Source: Lachnospiraceae bacterium
GTDB lineage: Bacteria; Bacillota; Clostridia; Lachnospirales; Lachnospiraceae
DNA length: 55,195 nucleotides
Direction of reading: 5' to 3'
Assembly: GCA_017623675.1 (NCBI GenBank)
Contig: JAGAOO010000068.1
Coordinates: 1-55,195, forward strand
Shown: piece by piece, positions 18,781 through 26,820 of the stretch
Layout of the letters: every line of letters begins with the position of its first letter
Position numbering within the stretch: the first letter of the stretch is position 1
The notes under the pieces: generated by a model
What the model saw: only the letters and a program-made list of their open reading frames with translations
What the model was told of the DNA's origin: nothing
The model's database searches: none
Program-made: the position numbers and the translations under genes

Positions 18781-20226
18781 ATGAATAAGAAGTTTTCAAC
18801 CATGGTACTGTCTATGTTAAAGGTGGGATGTATCGGATTTGGCGGCGGTAGTGCGTTAATTCCGGTATTACATCGGGAGGCGGTACAGGAGAAAAAGTTA
18901 ATAACAGAAGAAGAACTGGATAGTGGTGTAGTTGCCGCCAGTATTACACCGGGAGCATTGCCGGTAGAAATGGCAGCCGGTATTGGTAAGAAAACCAATG
19001 GTACATTGGGAATGTTTGCCGGGGCTACAGCAATGGCGTTGCCGGGGGCGTGTTTTACTACATTGCTTATGATATTTGCATCTTTAGTCGGAGAGAAACT
19101 GACATATCAGATTAATTATGCATCGGTTGGTATTACAGCATATATCATTCTTGTCCTGATAGAATACATTCTTACGACCTTAAAGAAGGCAAAGAATAAC
19201 CGGGGAGGTATGATACAGGCAGCGATTGTGATTCTGGCAGTATGGATGTTCAATGGCGAGCAGAAAGTATTTAAACTGTTAGGAATTCATGACACCCCAA
19301 TCTTTGGTGTTTCGACAGTGGAAATATTTATAGTTGCTTTTTTTGTAATCGTTTGTACAGCAGGGAATTTTAAATCCATTTGGTTTTTGATTTCTGCAAT
19401 TATAAGTATCGTTTTTTTGTTAGTACAAGGAAAATCTCATATTATTGAATCGCCGGTTGTGGCAGGCATTACATTAGCTGCAATGATTATTCTTGTGATT
19501 GTCCGGTTATGTATGAATTTTAGGACAAAGGAAAGATTTTCAAAGGAACAGATGAAAGAAATATCTAAGGAAGTGCTGTTGTGGATTGCCTTTTTGACTG
19601 CCTTTTGTCTGCCGGCACTTATAGCAGCCCCACGGTCCATATTGTTTATTGGACAAGGTTTGCTTTCTGCATTAATGTCTTTTGGAGGAGGAGATGCATA
19701 TCTTTCGGTTGCACAGGGATTATTTGTGGATTCCGGCATGATTTCTTCAGAAGTATTTTATGGAAATGTAGTAACCATTGCCAACATTTTACCGGGCTCA
19801 ATTCTGTGTAAAGTATTAAGTGGTATTGGTTATAGTTGGGGTGTTAATCGCACCGGAACTGTTTTGGGAGGAATTTGCGTTGCCTTAGCAGGCTTTGCCA
19901 GCGCCACGGCAGCTTCCTGTGCAGTATTTGGTGTAGTAAAGATTTTATATGATAAGTGGAAAAAGATGGAAATATTCCGGGCAATGAATGATTTGATTCG
20001 TCCCATTGTGTCAGGCCTGCTCATCAGCGTTGGGATTTCTTTGTTTAATACCAATTGTACCATTGAGGCAGCTGCAGGCTGGGAATGGGGGAGTGTTGCG
20101 TTACTAATGCTTTTGATTGCCGGAATTATCATATTTATGCAAAAGAAGAAGGTACACATGGTTTGGCAGGTATTGTCGGCACTTGTCATATCACTAATAG
20201 GCTGTAACGTATTTAATATTATTTAA
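18781..20226 (+). CDS. CHR-family (ChrA) anion transporter
   Basis: A 481-residue membrane protein with the two homologous halves of the CHR family: the first carries IGFGGGSALIPVLHREAV (about 18-35), the second SFGGGDAYLSVAQGLFV. About ten hydrophobic spans are visible. Known members export chromate or exchange it with sulfate. Here the gene sits between sulfate-activation genes and a sulfotransferase with a 42-base gap, so sulfate transport for PAPS synthesis is a reasonable inference; chromate resistance is the alternative. The ribosome-binding site (GAGG) is only two bases from the ATG at 18781; an ATG at 18802 is also possible. Confidence 0.87.
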   Translation: MNKKFSTMVLSMLKVGCIGFGGGSALIPVLHREAVQEKKLITEEELDSGVVAASITPGALPVEMAAGIGKKTNGTLGMFAGATAMALPGACFTTLLMIFASLVGEKLTYQINYASVGITAYIILVLIEYILTTLKKAKNNRGGMIQAAIVILAVWMFNGEQKVFKLLGIHDTPIFGVSTVEIFIVAFFVIVCTAGNFKSIWFLISAIISIVFLLVQGKSHIIESPVVAGITLAAMIILVIVRLCMNFRTKERFSKEQMKEISKEVLLWIAFLTAFCLPALIAAPRSILFIGQGLLSALMSFGGGDAYLSVAQGLFVDSGMISSEVFYGNVVTIANILPGSILCKVLSGIGYSWGVNRTGTVLGGICVALAGFASATAASCAVFGVVKILYDKWKKMEIFRAMNDLIRPIVSGLLISVGISLFNTNCTIEAAAGWEWGSVALLMLLIAGIIIFMQKKKVHMVWQVLSALVISLIGCNVFNII

Positions 20227-20243
20227 GGTGAAGGAGATTAGCT

Positions 20244-21371
20244 ATGAAAAAGAAACCGGTAGATTTTGGACATATGTTGAGTGGTATCCGTTTGGATGTA
20301 TGGTTAAAGCTGTTACGGGAAAATAAGATTGACAAGGAATACTATCCACAAGCGGCTGTTATTACATTGGAAAGTGCGTTGCTGACACCGTTGGCATTGT
20401 TAGAGTATTTGATATACTGGATACCAATCCATGCTACAAAGATTAAGAAAGATCCAATTTACGTTGTTGGATTCTGGAGAAGTGGAACCACCTATTTGCA
20501 GAACCTGTTGACACGTGATCCCCAGTTTGGATGGTTAGATCCTGTCAGCACCATTACTTTCGGTAATTGTATATTACTTCGAAAGCCATTAACTGCACTT
20601 GCAAAGGACGGCTTGAAGGGTGCCAGAGCTATGGACAATTTGGAATTTGAACTGGATTTACCTATGGAGGAAGCACATGCTTTTACCAACTTGACCGATT
20701 TATCTGTTAGTCATATGATGGCATTCCCGGATCATGGAAAGGGTGGAAAATATGTGAATACCATTTTTACAGATAGCCTTTCCAGCAAGGATCGGAGACG
20801 ATTCTACAACACTTATAATTATTTGTTAAAGAAAATCACTTATATCAAGGGTGGAAAACAGTTATTGTTAAAGAGTCCGGATAATACGGCACGAATTGCA
20901 TTTTTGAAGCGGGCATATCCGAAGGCAAAGTTTATTAATATCTACCGGAATCCATATACGGTGGTTCGTTCTGCCTTGAATATGTTCCGAATTGAAATGG
21001 ATAAATATGCATTATCAGAAAGTGTCAGTGACCAGTATTTGTTAGACCGTGTATGCCTGATTTTTGAACGGGTGTATCGTCGGGCATTTCGGGATTTGGA
21101 CAACCTGGGTGAATGCGATAAGATAGAAATTAAATACGAGGACTTTATTGAACATCAGGAAGAATATCTGGAAAAGATATATCAAAAGCTGGGCATTAAG
21201 GATTATGATAAGGCATATCCATATTTTAAGGAGTATATGGACAGTATGAAGGATTATCAGACTAATACCTATGATTATGCACCGGAATTGATTGAGAAGG
21301 TGAATGAACGGCTGGGCTTCTACTTTGAACGGTATGGATACGAAATGATTCAGCCGGATTATTCAAAGTAA
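20244..21371 (+). CDS. PAPS-dependent sulfotransferase
   Basis: A 375-residue sulfotransferase, which moves the sulfuryl group of PAPS to a hydroxyl or amine. The 5'-phosphosulfate loop GFWRSGTTYL is at residues 76-85, and the 3'-phosphate motif NIYRNPYTVVRSA at 232-244, both intact. A hydrophobic stretch near 40-62 may help it meet a membrane or lipophilic acceptor. It begins 17 bases after chrA with a GAAGGAG site. The acceptor cannot be read from sequence; steroids, bile acids, lipids, glycans and secondary metabolites are all possible. It is the only gene in the operon that consumes the PAPS made by the first two. Confidence 0.9.
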   Translation: MKKKPVDFGHMLSGIRLDVWLKLLRENKIDKEYYPQAAVITLESALLTPLALLEYLIYWIPIHATKIKKDPIYVVGFWRSGTTYLQNLLTRDPQFGWLDPVSTITFGNCILLRKPLTALAKDGLKGARAMDNLEFELDLPMEEAHAFTNLTDLSVSHMMAFPDHGKGGKYVNTIFTDSLSSKDRRRFYNTYNYLLKKITYIKGGKQLLLKSPDNTARIAFLKRAYPKAKFINIYRNPYTVVRSALNMFRIEMDKYALSESVSDQYLLDRVCLIFERVYRRAFRDLDNLGECDKIEIKYEDFIEHQEEYLEKIYQKLGIKDYDKAYPYFKEYMDSMKDYQTNTYDYAPELIEKVNERLGFYFERYGYEMIQPDYSK

Positions 21372-21379
21372 TAAAAATG

Positions 21380-21540
21380 CTAAGGATAATCCTTTGCTTC
21401 TTCAACATAGTCAATATTCATCCGGGGAGCGGAAAGAATCTGTTCCTCGGATATTTTTATGCCTGTGTCTGCAATATAGAAGTTTCCACCCTTAGCTAGT
21501 AATAAAGTGACAAAATCTGTTTCCGGTGCAGATTGCAATT
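21380..21540 (-). pseudogene. Possible decayed coding remnant, unknown
   Basis: On the minus strand a frame closes at a TAG (complement of 21380-21382). It reads protein-like text such as AKGGNFYIADTGIKISEEQI and ends IDYVEEAKDYP, but no convincing start codon or ribosome-binding site exists before it runs into the antisense of the next gene. I do not recognise a family; it may also be chance. Confidence 0.3.
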
Positions 21541-21560
21541 TGGTTAAAAGCAGATATAAT
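21533..21560 (+). promoter_or_regulatory. Promoter of the M24 peptidase gene
   Basis: TTGCAA (21533-21538), 16-base spacer and TATAAT (21555-21560). Confidence 0.65.
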
Positions 21561-21609
21561 AAATTAGAAGAATATTGTAATAGAAATGTTTCGTTTGGAG
21601 GAAAATATT

Positions 21610-22668
21610 ATGGGAATTGATTCGGTTCTGGAAGAATTTAAATTAGATGCACTGTTAATCACGGACCCTTACAATATGCGTTATATCAGTGGCTTTCGTG
21701 GAGGAGAAGGAACCTTATACATTTCAAGGAACAATAAAGTTCTGATTACAGATTCCCGTTATACAGAAGCTGCAGGGAAAGAAAGTGATTTTACAGTTAT
21801 TGAAAGCAATCGGAATCACAAGACCACTGACATATTGTTGAAATTACTGCAGGAGGAAAACGGGGTAATCTTAGGCTATGAGGACGAAGCTATGTTGTGC
21901 AAAACCTTCCGAACTTATCAGAAGGAGCTGCCGGTGGTAAAAGAGTGGGTTCCGGTTGGTGGTGCCGTGACAAAGCTGCGTCAGATTAAAACAGAGGAGG
22001 AAATTGGTTATCTCCGTCAGGCAGAGGCAATCGGAGATATTGCATTTTCTAAGATTCTGGATATTATCCGTCCGGGCATGACAGAACTGGAGATACAGGC
22101 AGAATTGGAATACCAGTTAATGAAAGCAGGAGCGTCCGGGACATCCTTTGATACCATTGTAGCTTCCGGCATTCATTCTTCCATGCCTCATGCCATACCA
22201 ACGGATAAAAAGGTGGAAATGGGAGACTTTATTACCATGGATTTTGGCTGCCGTTACATGGGATATTGCTCAGATATGACACGTACTATTGTGCTGGGAA
22301 AGGCAAATGATAAGCAGAAAAGAATCTATCAACTGGTTTTAAAAGCCAATTGTATAACAGAATCTTTTTTGCATGCAGGTATGATATGCCGGGAAGTAGA
22401 TAAGATTGCCAGGGATATTATTACCAATGCCGGATATGGAAGGTATTTTGGTCATGGCTTAGGTCATAGTGTGGGATTAGAGATTCATGAATCTCCGGCT
22501 TGTAATACCAGTGATACTACGGTATTACAGCCCAATATGATTATGACCATTGAACCGGGAGTGTATCTGCCGGGTTTTGGCGGAGTGCGTATTGAAGATA
22601 TGGTCGTAATTACCCGGGGAGGGTACGAGAATTTATCTCACTCAACCAAGGAATTAATCGAACTTTAA
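21610..22668 (+). CDS. Xaa-Pro peptidase, M24 family
   Basis: A 352-residue cytoplasmic metallopeptidase of the Xaa-Pro aminopeptidase type, cleaving N-terminal residues before proline. Residues 1-120 are the creatinase-like N-domain (MRYISGFRGGEGTLYIS). The pita-bread catalytic domain carries the five-ligand dimetal site: TMDFGCRYMGYCSDMTRTI (two Asp), GHGLGHSVGLEIHES (His), TIEPGVYL (Glu) and GGVRIED (Glu). The ATG at 21610 is preferred because TTGGAGG lies 9 bases upstream; an ATG at 21586 precedes that site. It is likely transcribed alone. Confidence 0.92.
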   Translation: MGIDSVLEEFKLDALLITDPYNMRYISGFRGGEGTLYISRNNKVLITDSRYTEAAGKESDFTVIESNRNHKTTDILLKLLQEENGVILGYEDEAMLCKTFRTYQKELPVVKEWVPVGGAVTKLRQIKTEEEIGYLRQAEAIGDIAFSKILDIIRPGMTELEIQAELEYQLMKAGASGTSFDTIVASGIHSSMPHAIPTDKKVEMGDFITMDFGCRYMGYCSDMTRTIVLGKANDKQKRIYQLVLKANCITESFLHAGMICREVDKIARDIITNAGYGRYFGHGLGHSVGLEIHESPACNTSDTTVLQPNMIMTIEPGVYLPGFGGVRIEDMVVITRGGYENLSHSTKELIEL

Positions 22669-22670
22669 GA

Positions 22671-22699
22671 TTGCACATTGCCCTTAAGTTTGTTATACT
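22671..22699 (+). promoter_or_regulatory. Promoter of the trkA-trkH operon
   Basis: TTGCAC (22671-22676), 17-base spacer, TATACT (22694-22699), starting two bases after the stop codon of the preceding gene. Confidence 0.7.
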
Positions 22700-22721
22700 G
22701 ATAGTTGTATTAAGAAATCAT

Positions 22722-22765
22722 AAAGATTGTACAAAGATTACACAAAGATTGTACAAAGATTGTGT
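22722..22765. repeat. 11-bp direct repeat, four copies, in the trkA leader
   Basis: AAAGATTGTAC (22722-22732), AAAGATTACAC (22733-22743), AAAGATTGTAC (22744-22754) and AAAGATTGTGT (22755-22765) are head-to-tail. They fall in the 5' untranslated region between the promoter and trkA. Confidence 0.85.
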
Positions 22766-22821
22766 TAAGATGCGGTAGCAGAAAATGCAACAATAGATGG
22801 TATAGGAAGGGTAAATAGGAG

Positions 22822-24177
22822 ATGAATATTATTATTGCCGGTTGCGGTGGTGTTGGTCATACACTGGCGGAACAGTTGACCGGAGAAGGTCACGAAGTAA
22901 CTGTCATAGATTCGGATAGTAAGAATCTTCAAAATGTAGTATCGCAGTTTGATGTCATGGGAGTGCAAGGAAATAGTACCAGCTATCTGGTGCAAATGGA
23001 GGCCGGTATTGACTCGGCAGATTTGCTGATTGCAGTAACAGATCATGATGAAGTAAATATGCTGACTTGTCTGATTGCTAAAAAGGCTGGTAATTGTCAG
23101 ACAATAGCAAGGGTACGCAGCCCGCAGTATTTTACGGAAATTGATTATATTCGGGATGAATTAGGTTTGTCGATGGCAGTCAATCCGGAATTTGCAGCAG
23201 CACAGGAGATTTCCAGACTGATACAGATACCATCTGCCCTTGAGGTGGATACCTTTGCAAAAGGCCGTGTGAATCTGATAAAAATCAGAATTCCTCAGGG
23301 TTCTATACTGGATCGGTTAATGCTGGCGGATTTTTCGGTTAAAGTGGGTGTGGAAGCGTTAATTTGTATTGTGGAACGGGAAAAAGAGGTTTTCATTCCA
23401 AGTGGTAATTTTGTATTACAGGCAGGAGATATGATATATGTCACCATGCAGATTTCTACGTTGAATGACTTTTTGAATAAAATAGGTATCAAAGAAAAAC
23501 CAATTAAAAAGGTTATGATTGCCGGAGGCGGAACATTAGGCTATTATCTGGGACGAATTCTGACAGAAGCCCGTATGCAGGTAAAGATTATTGAACAGAA
23601 TGCAAAGCGGTGTGCAGAGTTAAGTGAATTAATTCCAAAAGCTATGGTAATACATGGGAATGCAACAGACAAGCAGTTAATGATTGAAGAAGATGTTGAA
23701 ACTACAGATGCAGTGGTTGCAGCGACGAATCTGGATGAAGAAAATATGCTGCTTGCTTTATATGTGAATAAGGTATCGGATGCAAAAGTAATTACACGGA
23801 TTAATCGGCTGTCCTTTGAAGATGTGCTGACTGATTTGCCAATCGGAAGCACTGTAACACCAAAAGATATTACGGCAGAGTACATTATCCGATATGTCCG
23901 TTCTATGCAGAATTCTTATGGAAGTAATGTGGAAACTCTATACCGTATGGTGGATAATCAGGTAGAGGCTTTGGAATTCCATGTAGAAAGTGATGCTAAG
24001 GTAACGAAGGCAACTCTGGGTGAGTTGAAAATTAAGAAAAATACGTTGATTTGTTGTATTAACCGAAATAAGAAAATCATCCGTCCTACCGGTCGGGATA
24101 TCATTATGCCGGGTGACAGTGTGATTGTAGTGACCACCAACCGGGGATTAAATGGTATTGATGAAATCTTAGCGTGA
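22822..24177 (+). CDS. trkA: Trk potassium uptake regulatory subunit TrkA
   Basis: A 451-residue peripheral membrane protein that gates the TrkH channel. It is a duplication of RCK_N-RCK_C units: the first Rossmann motif is IIAGCGGVGHTLAEQL with the acidic VIDSD end of strand 2 (nucleotide-binding), the second VMIAGGGTLGYYLGRIL around residue 230 with KIIEQN. Each is followed by a TrkA-C domain (FIPSGNFVLQAGDMIYV; IIRPTGRDIIMPGDSVIVV). It heads an operon with trkH, 88 bases downstream. Confidence 0.95.
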   Translation: MNIIIAGCGGVGHTLAEQLTGEGHEVTVIDSDSKNLQNVVSQFDVMGVQGNSTSYLVQMEAGIDSADLLIAVTDHDEVNMLTCLIAKKAGNCQTIARVRSPQYFTEIDYIRDELGLSMAVNPEFAAAQEISRLIQIPSALEVDTFAKGRVNLIKIRIPQGSILDRLMLADFSVKVGVEALICIVEREKEVFIPSGNFVLQAGDMIYVTMQISTLNDFLNKIGIKEKPIKKVMIAGGGTLGYYLGRILTEARMQVKIIEQNAKRCAELSELIPKAMVIHGNATDKQLMIEEDVETTDAVVAATNLDEENMLLALYVNKVSDAKVITRINRLSFEDVLTDLPIGSTVTPKDITAEYIIRYVRSMQNSYGSNVETLYRMVDNQVEALEFHVESDAKVTKATLGELKIKKNTLICCINRNKKIIRPTGRDIIMPGDSVIVVTTNRGLNGIDEILA

Positions 24178-24265
24178 TAGAACGTACAAAGTCAAATATG
24201 AAGAAGCTGGCATTAGGACTTCGTCACCTGCGATGACATCTCATGCCAATAGAAGAGGGAAAAAT

Positions 24266-25705
24266 ATGAATTATCGAATATTAATTAATATACTTGGTTG
24301 GGTTATGAATTTTGAGGCATTATTTTTGCTTTTACCCTGTATTGTAGCATTGGTATATCAGGAGCCGGAAGGCTGGTACTTCCTGGCGACAGCAGTAGCG
24401 ACCGGCCTTGTTGGAATCGGCTTGACGATAAAAAAGCCTAAGAATAATCAGTTTCATGCAAGAGAAGGCTTTGTTTTAGTGGCATTGAGCTGGATACTGA
24501 TAAGCTTGATTAGTGCCATTCCTTTATGTGTCAGTGGACGGATACCAAACTATATTGATGCATTATTTGAAATGGTATCCGGTTTTACTACAACGGGTGC
24601 CAGTATTCTGCCTGCAGTAGAGGAACTGCCAAATTGTATGAATTTCTGGCGTTGTTTTAGTAACTGGATTGGTGGAATGGGCGTAATAGTATTCATTCTT
24701 ACCATTCTTCCCCTTACCGGATCCAATGCCAATATGTATCTGATGCGTGCAGAAAGTCCGGGACCATCCTTTGGTAAATTGGTTCCAAAATTAAAGAAGA
24801 CAGCGATGATTCTTTATATTATGTACATTGGTCTTACTCTGTTACAGCTAATACTATTGTTGTTTGGTGGATTGGATTTATTTGATGCCTTATGTGTAAG
24901 TATTGCGACAGCAGGAACAGGTGGATTCGGTATCAAAAATGATGGATTTAGTGGTTATAGTAGCTATGTTCAGATTGTAGTAACGGTTTTCATGTTTTTG
25001 TTTGGCGTGAATTTTAAGTTTTATTTCCTGCTTATCATGCGGAAGTTCAAGGAAGCATTCTCGATTGAAGAAGTACGTTGGTATGCTATTTTATATGCGT
25101 TGGCAACCATTTTGATTGCAATTGATATCTTCCATTTGATGGGTGGTATTGGAGAAAGCCTGAAGCACTCAGCATTTCAGGTGGCAACAGTTATGACAAC
25201 AACCGGTTTTGCAACCACTGATTTTAACCAGTGGCCGGTATTCTCACAGACGATTATGGTGCTTTTGATGTTTGTAGGTGCCTGTGCCGGCAGTACCGGT
25301 GGTGGTATGAAGATTTCCAGATTTATCATTTATATCAAATCTGCATTAAAAGAGGTGGCAACTTTGTTGCATCCGAATAGCGTAAAGAAGATAAAGATGG
25401 ATGGAAAAGTAGTGGACCATGAAACGATACGGACTGCCAACATATATTTGATTACATATATTTTGCTGGTAAGTGCCTCCATTTTAATCGTCAGTCTGGA
25501 CGGGTTTGATTTGGTAACGACGGTAACCTCTGTCATAGCAACCTTTAATAATATTGGACCGGGTCTTGGTGTGGTTGGCCCAATGGGGAACTATAGTTCT
25601 CTCTCTATTCTTTCTAAGCTGGTCTTGATATTTGATATGTTGGTGGGACGTCTGGAGATTTTCCCTATGATTGTATTATTCTTCCGGGATACATGGAAGC
25701 GGTAA
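24266..25705 (+). CDS. trkH: Trk potassium uptake channel TrkH
   Basis: A 479-residue integral membrane protein forming the K+ pore. Four pore-loop repeats are visible: GFTTTGASILPA, ATAGTGGFGI, MTTTGFATTDF and ATFNNIGPGLGVVGP, each with the conserved filter glycine. A GACAGSTGGGMKISR segment and about ten hydrophobic spans match TrkH/KtrB. The ATG at 24266 follows a GAGGGA site; an upstream in-frame ATG at 24233 lacks one. It works with the TrkA subunit from the preceding gene. Confidence 0.95.
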   Translation: MNYRILINILGWVMNFEALFLLLPCIVALVYQEPEGWYFLATAVATGLVGIGLTIKKPKNNQFHAREGFVLVALSWILISLISAIPLCVSGRIPNYIDALFEMVSGFTTTGASILPAVEELPNCMNFWRCFSNWIGGMGVIVFILTILPLTGSNANMYLMRAESPGPSFGKLVPKLKKTAMILYIMYIGLTLLQLILLLFGGLDLFDALCVSIATAGTGGFGIKNDGFSGYSSYVQIVVTVFMFLFGVNFKFYFLLIMRKFKEAFSIEEVRWYAILYALATILIAIDIFHLMGGIGESLKHSAFQVATVMTTTGFATTDFNQWPVFSQTIMVLLMFVGACAGSTGGGMKISRFIIYIKSALKEVATLLHPNSVKKIKMDGKVVDHETIRTANIYLITYILLVSASILIVSLDGFDLVTTVTSVIATFNNIGPGLGVVGPMGNYSSLSILSKLVLIFDMLVGRLEIFPMIVLFFRDTWKR

Positions 25706-25720
25706 ATAGGAATGAAATAA

Positions 25721-25755
25721 AAGAAGCTCAAGCGAATGTTGCTTGAGCTTCTTTT
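25721..25755 (+). terminator. Terminator of the trkA-trkH operon
   Basis: AAGAAGCTCAAGC (25721-25733) pairs with GCTTGAGCTTCTT (25741-25753) in a perfect 13-bp stem with a 7-base loop; only four T follow. Confidence 0.85.
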
Positions 25756-25780
25756 GGAGTATTTCTATTACATTAAGGAA

Positions 25781-25829
25781 GCAGTTTACTGCATAACAGC
25801 ATGCCGCGACACAAGCTGTATGAAACTGC
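25781..25829. repeat. Imperfect inverted repeat before lrp
   Basis: GCAGTTT (25781-25787) matches AAACTGC (25823-25829), with an inner pair CATAACAGC / GCTGTATG. No T-run follows. Function unknown. Confidence 0.5.
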
Positions 25830-25912
25830 ATAGTTTATTAACTTTGTTTATCATAATTGGCATGTGGACATAAGTCAATATCAATGGGAAAAGTCAAGAA
25901 TAATTAAATTAA

Positions 25913-25970
25913 TTAAGTGAAAAACTTAAATTAATAAACAAAATGACAAAAAAACTTAACTAAGTTAAGT
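25913..25970. promoter_or_regulatory. Two palindromes, candidate operators for the Lrp regulator
   Basis: TTAAGT-GAAAA-ACTTAA (25913-25929) and ACTTAAC-TAA-GTTAAGT (25954-25970) share the ACTTAA half-site. They lie just upstream of the lrp -35 box, where a self-regulating Lrp/AsnC protein would bind. Confidence 0.5.
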
Positions 25971-25987
25971 GTATGAGCAAACAGTAG

Positions 25988-26016
25988 TTGACGCAGAAAA
26001 CGTGGAATGATAGGAT
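25988..26016 (+). promoter_or_regulatory. Promoter of lrp
   Basis: TTGACG (25988-25993), 17-base spacer and TAGGAT (26011-26016). Confidence 0.6.
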
Positions 26017-26078
26017 AAAGCTAGAAAAAATATATATGGCAGCGCGTGAAAACAGGGAGTGAGCCAAAGGAGTTAATT

Positions 26079-26549
26079 ATGAAAAAGGACAGTTTAGACC
26101 ATATTGATATTGAAATACTGAATATTTTACAGGAAAATGCCAGTACGCCGATAAAGGAAATTGCGGCAAGCGTATTTTTGTCCTCTCCGGCAGTTTCGGC
26201 GCGGATAGAACGGATGGAACGACAGGGTTATATTTTAGGATATCATGCACAGGTAAATCCCATTGCATTAGGATATCATATTAAGGCATTTATCAGCCTT
26301 GAAATTGAGCCAATCCGTAAAAAGGAGTTCTATCCTTATATAAAAGACTGTCGTAATGTAATTGAGTGTAATTGCGTAACGGGAGATTATTCCATGCTTT
26401 TGGAAGTGCTGTTCCCGGATACTGTAAAGTTAGACCAATTTATAGGAGAATTACAGACCTATGGAAGAACCAAAACATTGATTGTATTCTCCACCTCTGT
26501 AGAACACCGGGGAATTCAATTGCCTGTTGGTGACGAAGAGGTGGGATAA
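26079..26549 (+). CDS. Lrp/AsnC family transcription regulator
   Basis: A 156-residue DNA-binding protein. Residues 1-60 form the winged HTH (LDHIDIEILNILQENAST then VSARIERMERQGYI), and residues 65-150 the RAM/AsnC ligand and oligomerisation domain (IKAFISLEIEP, ECNCVTGDYSMLLEV). Such proteins respond to amino acids. The ATG at 26079 has an AAAGGAG site; the in-frame GTG at 26046 does not. The target is unknown; palindromes just upstream suggest autoregulation. Confidence 0.92.
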   Translation: MKKDSLDHIDIEILNILQENASTPIKEIAASVFLSSPAVSARIERMERQGYILGYHAQVNPIALGYHIKAFISLEIEPIRKKEFYPYIKDCRNVIECNCVTGDYSMLLEVLFPDTVKLDQFIGELQTYGRTKTLIVFSTSVEHRGIQLPVGDEEVG

Positions 26550-26568
26550 GTCATAGACGATACAGTGA

Positions 26569-26745
26569 TTATTTTTTGTTTCGGTTAATCAGATTCCCGG
26601 AAGCAACCAGTAAAACACCTACCAGAAACAGCAAGTACAAAGGACCACGGGAGCCTGTGTTTGTAATCAGGCTGATTACAATTGCAACGAAGGAAAAGAT
26701 TTCAATGGTAAAGCCAAAGATTTGTAAAAAATGAAATTTCTTCAT
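26569..26745 (-). CDS. Small two-span membrane protein
   Basis: A 58-residue ORF, convergent with lrp. It has two hydrophobic segments, about residues 8-28 (IFGFTIEIFSFVAIVISLI) and 36-50 (LYLLFLVGVLLVASG), and a basic C-terminus. Its start follows an AGAAGG site. I recognise no family. It lies 75 bases downstream of the araC-type gene on the same strand and may be cotranscribed with it. Confidence 0.6.
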   Translation of the reverse strand: MKKFHFLQIFGFTIEIFSFVAIVISLITNTGSRGPLYLLFLVGVLLVASGNLINRNKK

Positions 26746-26820
26746 AAGTAAAGCCTTCTTTCTATCGTATTTTCAGCGTGTGTTTGATAGCATACAGAGT
26801 AGCACAGGAAGGATGAAAAG

